This document shows positions 24,631 to 31,837 of a stretch of 37,001 nucleotides of DNA, piece by piece. The stretch covers positions 1-37,001 of the forward strand of contig NZ_CAJVCE010000042.1 in the NCBI RefSeq assembly GCF_910594985.1. Direction: 5' to 3'. The notes beneath the pieces are model-generated. The model was not told the origin of the DNA. It ran no database searches and saw nothing but the letters and a program-made list of their open reading frames with translations. The position numbers were made by a program, and so were the translations under genes. Origin of the DNA: Paenibacillus allorhizosphaerae (GTDB taxonomy: Bacteria; Bacillota; Bacilli; Paenibacillales; NBRC-103111). Numbering within the stretch: position 1 is the first letter of the stretch; each line of letters starts with the position of its first letter.

Positions 24631-26662
24631 TCTTCGCCACCTCTAGATAGTCATCCCATAATTTATCGACTGTCTCAAATTCAAAAGAAGGTTTTTCTAT
24701 TACCTTTGCCATCCCCCTTATCGCTACCTTCCATTGCTCAATCTCCTTATTGTTTCCGGCTATATTCCCTGGCTCGCAGCTTTGCAAATTTTCTATTCCA
24801 CAAAAATATAATTTCCACTTTTTACGCCCTTCTTTTGCGATAGCCCAAACAGGGCCCCAAGCTATTTTTTTCGGTGAGTTCCGTAGCCAGTGGCATATTT
24901 GTCCGATCCCTCTTCCGATAAAAATTATTTCGTTTGAAAGATGTGTTGGGATATCAAATTCAAATTTCTCGATGCAATTGTTTTGATTATAGATATATCC
25001 CCCAATAGCCATGGGTACCTCGCTATCAATTTCTAATTTTGTCTCTTTAAGGTAATGCTCGTAATTTTTAATTTTGATTGCAGGCTCAATAAGTTTAAAA
25101 ACGATTTGTTTTGGGTCTGCTTGTAAACCTTTCGCTTGTATAGTTAGTGGTACATTAGTAGGAAGTGATTTTGGCAACACCCAACATTCAAGTGCCTGAT
25201 CAAAAGCAAGATCCAAGCCATTTATATTCATAACCACATTATCTTCTAGATTTTCGACAATTACATTTGGTGGGCTCAAGTTTAAAAATGTGTTACCATA
25301 TCCTAATCGAATGCCTCCAATGAGCCTAATACTTATTTGAGATGATAAGGCCAAAACTTCAAAACCTTCACAAGACAATTTAGGGTTTACCCCTTGAAAC
25401 AATGACCAACCTGTCGGAAGCCCACCGTATGCTATTGGCCCAAAATCATCGCATGCTTGTTTTCCCCATTTTGTTATTTCGTCTACAACGGATTGATGGC
25501 ACAGTAGCAGAAATTGTGAGCCCCGCTCCAATTGATGGATTTCAACAAATGCATTAGGCAAACCTAATTTTTGGCCTCGCATGAATATACGAACTGTATT
25601 GCCCGGGAACTTGACAGTCCACCCGTTTTCCGAATCCTCAAGAAAGACAGTATGCCTAAAGTCGAAATGCTTAATGTTAATCGATTGGTTTTGTTCATCT
25701 TTTACTTCAGTTGACCAATTTTGAATGCTACCCTTGCACGTAAAGGCCCCCTTCTTCTCTCTTATACGCAACCGCAAACATTCATCTGGAAAAGGATTAT
25801 TCGCCTTTATACGCAAGCTAAAACTAACTTTTTTCTGGATTTTATCGAGATCTAGACATAGCATAGCAGTAGAACGGACCAAAACGGAACCTTCCATAGT
25901 CTCTTCTGGCAGGGAACCATCCCAATGAATAAGCTCATCCTTAACATGGTCCAATAAAGCAATTAATAATTCCTTATTCTCCTCTTCCCCATACAGAAGC
26001 CTTAGTGTTTTCCTCGAGAGGCTGGTTTGTCCATGTTCGATCAACACGTTTCTTAATTGGCTAAAATAAGGAGGACTTGTTGGAATTAGCCCTCCTTTAA
26101 GAAAAAATAACGGAAGTGAACGTTTCTCTTTTGCAGATAATACGGACTGGGATAACGGCAGACCGACATGCCTCCATCTCCCCCTTGTTTTCACGGTAAA
26201 ACGCCCGAACTCTTCAAACTTGTCCTCTTTAGTCCATTTCTCCAAGTCCTGCCATATGCGATACATATCATCGAATCTTGGGTATTGTCCAAGAGCTTCC
26301 TCTTCACCAAGCAATTTTCGTAATTTAGGGTAATAAGCGATTGGGGAATAGTTACCGTCATCTATACATCCAGCAAGAACAAAAAGTGCTAAATAAGCAA
26401 TATAAGGAGGATATTTCAGGTCCCTATCCCGCCAATTTCCGTAGACCCTAAGAGCTTTTTGACAAATGCTAACGCCTGGATCAGACTTGACCTTAAATGG
26501 ACCCTCAATCACTGATAAAATATACCCCTGCATGTCTTGCCCCAAACTCTTTCCCAATTCATTAATAAGCTGTTCATCCACAAACAAAAGAACATCACGG
26601 CCTGCCATTTCTGGACGAAAAAAATGCTGGGCTATCAGTTTATTCCATTGCATGTATGACAT
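24623..26662 (-). CDS. Unrecognised operon protein (679 aa)
   Basis: 679 aa from ATG 26662 (AGGGGTG upstream). The N-terminal part is helical (MQWNKLIAQHFFRPEMAGRD, then LLFVDEQLINELGKSLG). From about residue 260 on it is rich in beta strands, with several segments reading like Ig/beta-sandwich modules (NTFLNLSPPNVIVENLEDNV; LPTNVPLTIQAKGL). No TM segment or signal peptide and no nuclease or ATPase motif seen. Large helical-N/beta-rich-C proteins with a W...FF start accompany some helicase-centred defence loci, but I cannot assign a family. Structural or sensor role is a guess. Confidence 0.7.
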   Translation of the reverse strand: MSYMQWNKLIAQHFFRPEMAGRDVLLFVDEQLINELGKSLGQDMQGYILSVIEGPFKVKSDPGVSICQKALRVYGNWRDRDLKYPPYIAYLALFVLAGCIDDGNYSPIAYYPKLRKLLGEEEALGQYPRFDDMYRIWQDLEKWTKEDKFEEFGRFTVKTRGRWRHVGLPLSQSVLSAKEKRSLPLFFLKGGLIPTSPPYFSQLRNVLIEHGQTSLSRKTLRLLYGEEENKELLIALLDHVKDELIHWDGSLPEETMEGSVLVRSTAMLCLDLDKIQKKVSFSLRIKANNPFPDECLRLRIREKKGAFTCKGSIQNWSTEVKDEQNQSINIKHFDFRHTVFLEDSENGWTVKFPGNTVRIFMRGQKLGLPNAFVEIHQLERGSQFLLLCHQSVVDEITKWGKQACDDFGPIAYGGLPTGWSLFQGVNPKLSCEGFEVLALSSQISIRLIGGIRLGYGNTFLNLSPPNVIVENLEDNVVMNINGLDLAFDQALECWVLPKSLPTNVPLTIQAKGLQADPKQIVFKLIEPAIKIKNYEHYLKETKLEIDSEVPMAIGGYIYNQNNCIEKFEFDIPTHLSNEIIFIGRGIGQICHWLRNSPKKIAWGPVWAIAKEGRKKWKLYFCGIENLQSCEPGNIAGNNKEIEQWKVAIRGMAKVIEKPSFEFETVDKLWDDYLEVAKNG

Positions 26663-26696
26663 TTAAAGCACCCCTTGTATTGATACGACAGTTCTT

Positions 26697-26724
26697 TTTA
26701 TACAATACGGCAAATAGTGGACAA
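26697..26724 (-). promoter_or_regulatory. Putative internal sigma-A promoter
   Basis: On the minus strand TTGTCC, 16-nt spacer, TATAAA ends 34 nt before the 679-aa gene start. It sits in the only sizeable gap of the operon (125 bp), so the last four genes may also be transcribed separately from the RNase III-like gene. Confidence 0.4.
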
Positions 26725-26787
26725 TAAAGCGCCATCCACGAATGTATATTAAACGTTGTACCCAAATAAAAATGCTGTACATTTCGG

Positions 26788-28956
26788 TTATTCCATAAAT
26801 TCTTTTATCCAGTGTGCAGTAGCCAATAAACACAACTGTTCAAAACTATCATTTATGCCTATTAGACCGCTAATTATATTCCCTGAACGATAATCGCTGA
26901 AAAAGTTCTGAAGGCTCTTAAGTTGCGATACTATTTCGCCAGCCCGGTAACATCCGACCGCCTCCAACGCCTTAATGGCATCCGGAGATTCAAAAAATTG
27001 AATTGTTGCTGCTATTGAATGGGTGGAAATACTATATTGGACTTCGCCCTCAGCTTCATATTCATTTAGCGCTTGGAAGATTTTATTAATTTGTTGGTCA
27101 TTAAACGATATTTGCTGGGACCGTTCCCCTAGATTTGAAACTGCTTCATCCATAGGTTTTTCCCATTGAAGCAAATCAGATACTTGATTGAAACATTGAT
27201 GACCAACTAGAGCGGATCTCACCTGCTCTTGGGAGATCCCATGCTGGAGCCAAAAGTAATAGACCATTTTTGCCTCCCCCGCTAATGAACGACGCAGCAG
27301 GTTTTCCAGGATACTCCTCGCGTTAGATTCATCCCACTTTTTCAAACATAAGCCTCCGAGTATTGTCAGAAGCTCGGCCTGTATGCCACTTGGCTTAAAT
27401 GCCGCTTCTAACAACGTCTGAAGTACAGAATCCCAGCGTGTCGAATTAGTGAGGGGCACAAGCTGGGTTAAATTGAACACAGCACTTAACTGGGCAAACA
27501 CCGCTTGGCAGGCGTTTCTTGCGGCAATCTTAGATGTATTACCCTGACCATTTGCTTGGAATGAAATTGTTTTTTCTATCGGATGGGAAATAGTTACGGT
27601 AGCTTCAAATAAGGGCTCATGAGCTTTTTTTGAAAGCATCCGGGTCTCTAACCCTTCGGTAAACTTGAGTAAGTTAGCAATTGAATTAACTGTACTCCTA
27701 TAATCCAAAGTATGGACTTGAGGTAATTGCAATATTGAAAGACTAGCAAGAATTTCCTGGATCTTTTCAAAAGGATTTGGAAATCCACTAGAAGCCCCGC
27801 TTAAAAATACGGCTCCTAAAAGTGCCTTGAAAATATCTAACATAATACTCGGGACATTTTTATCTTGGCCTCTAGATGCCCTCAACAATTGAAAAGCCTG
27901 TTTTCCTAGAAAGTTCCCTGCCCTCGGAGCAAGGAAAGTAGCGCAAACCAACTCTCCTCGTATTTTTAATAATTGGTTTGACCTGCCACCACACATGGTA
28001 TCGAAATTTGCTAATAAATAAGCATCAATATTGTGGTTAAGCACACAGGAACCCATGATAGCTAACATGTCATAACTGTCAGTTTTAATCCCAGGGTGCT
28101 CATTAAAGTATGATTTATGGGAAAAAACAGCGTCTACTACGTAAATAGACAAGTTTTTTAGTATATAGGTATGTTGTTTGGATACATAATTTTGCAACTG
28201 ACGTGCACGTTCATGCGATACGTGCCATTGTCTTTCACTTCGCAGAAGCGACATATCGAAGGACTTCTCTTTACTTGCACCTATTATGTTAAACAGGCTC
28301 TGGGCTGCCTGCTTTTCTGCCTCTTTCTTTGATGATCCGATACCAGTTGCCTGTGTACCGAATGCTGAGACCTCCACTTCAAACATTTTTTGGTGGTCAG
28401 GCCCTGTTTCATTTATTAGCTTATATACTAGATGGCCTTTATGCTTATTTACATACTCTAAAAGCATGCTTTTATAGTCTGGCCCCACAGGCTCTGTGGC
28501 GAAATCAATAAAGATTTCCAATACAGTATAAAAACCTTCTTTTATATAGATATGTTGAATGATTGCAAGCAATACTTCACGATATTGAAGAGAGTATCGA
28601 TTATTTTCTTCACCTTTCCCTAGATAAATCATTTCATCAATTCGAAAATGCTTATAAAGCCTCGTTAAAACGGGTTCTACACTCGCTTGAAATGTAGGGG
28701 AAAGGTTTTTGTCCGGTACATTAGAATCAAAAAAACAAATATAGCACATGATAGTTTGCATTAATGACTTGCCAGCAAACGCCATCGCTTTCGTTTTTTC
28801 ATAATCGGCAACTTTATATATTTCATTTAATGCACTACTATGATGTAAAATTGCATCTAGCTCTTGAGCCGTAATATGGCTGCACTGGCCCTCTAACAAT
28901 TGAAGCAATTGCTGCCCTTTAAAAAATGATTTTTTTTGATCTTTTGATTCACCCAT
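26788..28956 (-). CDS. Tandem RNase III-like/dsRBD protein with degenerate active sites
   Basis: 722 aa from ATG 28956 (AGGAGA, 7-nt spacing); an upstream in-frame GTG has no SD. Apparent order: RNase III-like 1 (about 30-160), dsRNA-binding-like 1 (about 165-235; YKLINETGPDHQKMFEVEV then GSSKKEAEKQAAQSLF), RNase III-like 2 (about 265-400; DAVFSHKSYFNEHPG, then SIMLDIFKALLGAVFLSG), dsRNA-binding-like 2 (about 415-485; EPLFEATVTI, then SKIAARNACQAVFAQL), and an unassigned 230-residue C-terminus. The RNase III signature (ERLEFLGDAVL) reads YDMLAIMGSCVL in repeat 2 and is worse in repeat 1, and the downstream D-x-x-E has become D-x-x-K in repeat 2. RNA cleavage is therefore unlikely; double-stranded RNA or structured nucleic-acid binding is more probable. 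First gene of the helicase operon. Confidence 0.75.
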   Translation of the reverse strand: MGESKDQKKSFFKGQQLLQLLEGQCSHITAQELDAILHHSSALNEIYKVADYEKTKAMAFAGKSLMQTIMCYICFFDSNVPDKNLSPTFQASVEPVLTRLYKHFRIDEMIYLGKGEENNRYSLQYREVLLAIIQHIYIKEGFYTVLEIFIDFATEPVGPDYKSMLLEYVNKHKGHLVYKLINETGPDHQKMFEVEVSAFGTQATGIGSSKKEAEKQAAQSLFNIIGASKEKSFDMSLLRSERQWHVSHERARQLQNYVSKQHTYILKNLSIYVVDAVFSHKSYFNEHPGIKTDSYDMLAIMGSCVLNHNIDAYLLANFDTMCGGRSNQLLKIRGELVCATFLAPRAGNFLGKQAFQLLRASRGQDKNVPSIMLDIFKALLGAVFLSGASSGFPNPFEKIQEILASLSILQLPQVHTLDYRSTVNSIANLLKFTEGLETRMLSKKAHEPLFEATVTISHPIEKTISFQANGQGNTSKIAARNACQAVFAQLSAVFNLTQLVPLTNSTRWDSVLQTLLEAAFKPSGIQAELLTILGGLCLKKWDESNARSILENLLRRSLAGEAKMVYYFWLQHGISQEQVRSALVGHQCFNQVSDLLQWEKPMDEAVSNLGERSQQISFNDQQINKIFQALNEYEAEGEVQYSISTHSIAATIQFFESPDAIKALEAVGCYRAGEIVSQLKSLQNFFSDYRSGNIISGLIGINDSFEQLCLLATAHWIKEFME

Positions 28957-29058
28957 AGCAGCTTCTCCTAGGTTCACAAACTCAAAAATGCAGTCATAAT
29001 TTTTTGTTTATTTTTTCCGAATCGAATAGTTTCCAGGGTTAAGGACTAAAATTCGACA

Positions 29059-29086
29059 ATAGTATTATTTTTTCCTTCCACTACAA
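29059..29086 (-). promoter_or_regulatory. Putative promoter of the RNase III-like/helicase operon
   Basis: On the minus strand TTGTAG, 16 nt, TACTAT lies about 100 nt before the 28956 start, in the 375-bp region divergent to the methyltransferase. A moderate match to sigma-A. No other strong candidate was found nearby. Confidence 0.3.
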
Positions 29087-29292
29087 TAGTAATTATTCTA
29101 AATGCACTTGAACCTGACTTGTTGTTTTTGAATTTTATACAGACATATCCATATCCCTTTCATTCCTAGAAACTGTACGAACTATAGAACAAGATGTTAT
29201 AATTTTAGAATCCTGTTTCATTTCTGTAAGGATAGACTGAAAATAATATTTTTTTATATCTTGAAGGAAATCACCGGATAATGTCGAATTGT

Positions 29293-29304
29293 GAACATAT
29301 GTTC
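29293..29304. promoter_or_regulatory. LexA/DinR box-like palindrome
   Basis: GAACATATGTTC is a perfect 12-bp palindrome matching the core of the Gram-positive SOS box (CGAAC-RNRY-GTTYC), with T in place of C at both outer positions. It lies 27 bp before the methyltransferase start, where a bound repressor would block initiation. It could equally bind another dimeric regulator, such as the XRE protein, although the C-box-like sites are different in sequence. Confidence 0.45.
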
Positions 29305-29331
29305 TGTTTTTTTTATAGGTGAGGTGAGAAG

Positions 29332-30219
29332 ATGTTAAAAGTGGCATCATTTTTTAGTGGAATTGGCGGTTTTGATCTTGGTTTGGAAAGGGCAGGAATG
29401 GAAGTTGTTTTCCAATGCGAAAGAGATTCTTTCTGCCAGAAAGTGCTCAAAAAGCATTGGCCAAATGTTAAATTAATGGGTGATATAAATGACGTTACAA
29501 TCGACAAGGTCCCAAATGCAGAAGTCTGGTGTGGTGGATTCCCCTGCCAAGACGTCTCTCTTGCGAACCAAGGTAAAAGAAAAGGACTTGAAGGTGATCG
29601 AAGTGGACTCTTCTACAAGTATGCCCAGCTTATTGACCAACGAAGACCTGAGTGGGTACTTATTGAAAATGTACCAGGACTCCTCAATAGCAACAACGGA
29701 AATGATTTCAGAGTGGTCCTCCAAACCTTGGATGAACTCGGGTATGGTCTGGCGTGGAGAATACTGGATGCAAAATACTTTGGAACACCCCAACGACGCA
29801 GAAGAGTCTACATTGTCGCAAGTTATAGAAGCGGACGCGCCGCTGAAGTACTTTTTGAACAAGGTCCAATTGCAATCGCTCCTAGACAGGGCCTCGGCCA
29901 GAGGGAAATCATTAGCGCCGGATCTGGAGCGGGCTTTATCTCTTCAAATATCTACTCTATCCAGCATGCCGGAATTGGACGAAAGGCTTCAGCCGGACCC
30001 CAAGCAAAAGGGTACAGAAATGATGGAGAAACCTATACACTTGACTCCAGAGGCAGCTCAGACGCTATTTGTCAGACGGATGCTCCCTTCGGAATACGAG
30101 AAACTGCAGGGGTTTCCAGTGGGATGGACGGAAGTAGATACAGAACTTTAGGAAATGCCGTAGCTGTTCCGGTAATAGAATGGATAGGCAGAAGAATGGT
30201 AAATATTATATCACAGTAA
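29332..30219 (+). CDS. C5-cytosine DNA methyltransferase (motif IX out of frame)
   Basis: 295 aa. Motif I FFSGIGGFDLGLERAG, motif IV GGFPCQDVS with the catalytic Cys, motif VI ENVPGLL, motif VIII QRRRRVYIV and motif X YRTLGNAVAVPVIEWIG are all in the main frame. Motif IX (VRRMLPSEYEKLQGFPVGWT) is in the +1 frame at 30068-30130. Two compensating one-base indels, near 30045-30065 and 30128-30137, would put it back in frame, leaving total length unchanged. Transfers a methyl group from SAM to cytosine C5 and should protect host DNA against the NotI-like endonuclease. If the indels are real, target recognition may be damaged. SD AGGTGAG; followed by a strong terminator and then vsr. Confidence 0.85.
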   Translation: MLKVASFFSGIGGFDLGLERAGMEVVFQCERDSFCQKVLKKHWPNVKLMGDINDVTIDKVPNAEVWCGGFPCQDVSLANQGKRKGLEGDRSGLFYKYAQLIDQRRPEWVLIENVPGLLNSNNGNDFRVVLQTLDELGYGLAWRILDAKYFGTPQRRRRVYIVASYRSGRAAEVLFEQGPIAIAPRQGLGQREIISAGSGAGFISSNIYSIQHAGIGRKASAGPQAKGYRNDGETYTLDSRGSSDAICQTDAPFGIRETAGVSSGMDGSRYRTLGNAVAVPVIEWIGRRMVNIISQ

Positions 30220-30233
30220 TTTAATTAAGTGTT

Positions 30234-30270
30234 TATGGACGAGTTGCTTCTACTCGTCCATATTTTTTTT
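30234..30270 (+). terminator. Rho-independent terminator after the methyltransferase
   Basis: A perfect 10-bp stem, TATGGACGAG / CTCGTCCATA with a 9-nt loop, is followed by eight T residues. It separates the methyltransferase from vsr, which therefore needs readthrough or its own promoter. Confidence 0.9.
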
Positions 30271-30336
30271 ACCTCCATTTTTATCAATAAAAAATTGGGT
30301 AAAATAAGGAGACAGGGTTAAAGGAGGTAAGCTTAT

Positions 30337-30768
30337 ATGCCAGATAAATTCTCACAAGAAACAAGAAGCAAGATCATGAAGTCTATTCGATCAAAAACCA
30401 AAATGGAAGATAAGATTTGCAAAGCTCTTTGGAAACAGGGTTTACGCTTTAGAAGAAACGTGAAAGATCTTCCAGGCAAACCCGATATTGCGATAAAAAG
30501 GTACCAAACCGTGGTTTTCCTTGATTCATGTTTTTGGCATGTATGTGATATTCATGGCCACATACCCAAATCAAACCTAGACTATTGGGTCAATAAGTTA
30601 AAAAAAAATAAAGAACGAGATAAAAAAGTTACCGATGATTATATATTTAACAAGTGGAGAGTTTTACGCATTTGGGAACATCAGGTTAAAGAGGATTTTG
30701 AAGGTACAGTAAAACAAATAGCAGCTTTTCTAATCCAATCAAAAGAAACTGCAAAAAGAACAAAATGA
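30337..30768 (+). CDS. vsr: Very short patch repair endonuclease (Vsr)
   Basis: 143 aa with strong SD (AAAGGAGG). Diagnostic sequences: TRSKIMKSIRSKTKMEDKI, FRRNVKDLPGKPDIAIKRY (catalytic Asp in PDI) and VVFLDSCFWHVCDIHGH (His/Cys metal-site region), then WRVLRIWEHQV. Vsr nicks 5' of the T in T:G mismatches that arise when 5-methylcytosine deaminates at the recognition site of a C5 methyltransferase, starting short-patch repair. Its position directly after a C5 methyltransferase is the usual arrangement. Appears intact. Confidence 0.93.
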   Translation: MPDKFSQETRSKIMKSIRSKTKMEDKICKALWKQGLRFRRNVKDLPGKPDIAIKRYQTVVFLDSCFWHVCDIHGHIPKSNLDYWVNKLKKNKERDKKVTDDYIFNKWRVLRIWEHQVKEDFEGTVKQIAAFLIQSKETAKRTK

Positions 30769-30929
30769 AGCCAAATGAATGTAGACGGGAGCATTCATAC
30801 TATGGTAAATACGTAACTGGCGATTGTAGCTAGTGAATTATATTCATCTGTAAATCTGTTTCCTACTTTGTGGCGATCCCTCCATATTTTTTCATCAAAG
30901 GTTAAAAGGCCAGGAATTTTACCGCCCAT

Positions 30930-31060
30930 TTAAACACTTAGAGTAACTTTTGTAAGCGGTATGTTGACTAATGTTCCAATCATGGAAATATGTACAGATA
31001 ATACTGAAGCAACAATCGGAACTGTAAATACATAAATTAGCTCATTTCGGAAGACAAGAC
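30930..31060 (-). pseudogene. Membrane-protein remnant
   Basis: The minus strand reads NELIYVFTVPIVASVLSVHI then SMIGTLVNIPLTKVTLSV and stops. This is strongly hydrophobic and protein-like, but has no start within reach and no clear family (a transporter C-terminus is possible). The surrounding 30769-31410 contains only short interrupted frames (another protein-like minus-strand piece around 31290-31400 with an internal stop), so I read the stretch as decayed sequence. Confidence 0.25.
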
Positions 31061-31421
31061 ATACATTGTGCGGCCTACTCCTTCTTCGTCACCTGCCTTC
31101 GCATCTACAGCGACTTAGGGCGATCTCCCCTCATCTTTTACTCAGTACTTAACCCGCTTCAGTGGTACTTCTCCTGTAGCCCTTCAGACTCTGCCGCATG
31201 GCAGATGCCCTGCCTTCGAGATATTACATTGAGTTTGGCTATGGAGAATGCGTGTTCTTATTTATCGATATTATTAATAGGCTTGCTAATGCTCATTCGC
31301 CTTCATCAAAAAAATTAGTACATGCTTTGATTGTAGATATACCCTTATGCATTATTTGGTTTGAAATAACAGTTGAAGCTCTCGTCGCGATTACCACATT
31401 CGCATAGCTGATGTCAAAAAA

Positions 31422-31559
31422 TTATTTTAAGCGTGTTTTTAACCAGATAGGTAACCAGAACAGCATTCCAACTATAAAAAGGATGATTGACACTCCGCTG
31501 CGTCCAGCAATTTTATCTAAATTGTGTAAAGCATTACAAGCTCCTGTTCTCTTCCTCAT
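31422..31559 (-). CDS. Small single-pass membrane peptide (45 aa)
   Basis: ATG 31559 with AGGA 5 nt upstream, the SD overlapping the stop of the preceding 35-aa frame. A basic N-terminus (MRKRTGACNALHNL) is followed by one TM helix GVSIILFIVGMLFWLPIWL and a basic end KTRLK. Unknown function. The coupled arrangement of two tiny TM peptides argues for real genes, though no homologue is recognised. Confidence 0.4.
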   Translation of the reverse strand: MRKRTGACNALHNLDKIAGRSGVSIILFIVGMLFWLPIWLKTRLK

Positions 31560-31566
31560 CAAGATC

Positions 31567-31674
31567 CTAATCAATAATCTCGGGCAATTCCTTCGTGATA
31601 TAGCGATATGCCAAAAAGAGCCCAATTCCAAGATAAACGCTAAAAATGATGATCATGATATTCGGCAAGTTCAT
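31567..31674 (-). CDS. Small single-pass membrane peptide (35 aa)
   Basis: MNLPNIMIIIFSVYLGIGLF then LAYRYITKELPEIID and stop. One TM helix with an acidic, cytoplasm-like tail. A purine-rich AGGGGG lies somewhat far (about 12 nt) upstream. Beyond the TAG the frame continues acidic for ten codons, so the gene may once have been longer. Paired with the 45-aa peptide directly downstream. Confidence 0.35.
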   Translation of the reverse strand: MNLPNIMIIIFSVYLGIGLFLAYRYITKELPEIID

Positions 31675-31837
31675 CGAAAAGAAATTCCCCCTAAATATTC
31701 TTTTCATCTATTTTCTCATATCCAAATGACAGATCATTGATAGTAAACATACGTTTTTAGTTAACCAAAGTATTCTTTGAATCATTTAAGGAAATAATTG
31801 TAATTAGCATTTCTTCAGTTTTGGAGGTGATATAGGG

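Noticed and set aside
29489..30151. 220-aa open frame overlapping the methyltransferase in the +1 frame
   Set aside because: Its end is the displaced motif IX of the methyltransferase and the rest is the alternative reading of strongly constrained methyltransferase DNA. Similar overlapping frames are annotated in phages, but here there is no separate start signal, so I treat it as a shadow plus a frameshift.
31198..31407. 69-aa plus-strand frame
   Set aside because: No SD and no family resemblance. The opposite strand looks more protein-like there but is interrupted, so the stretch is treated as decayed DNA.
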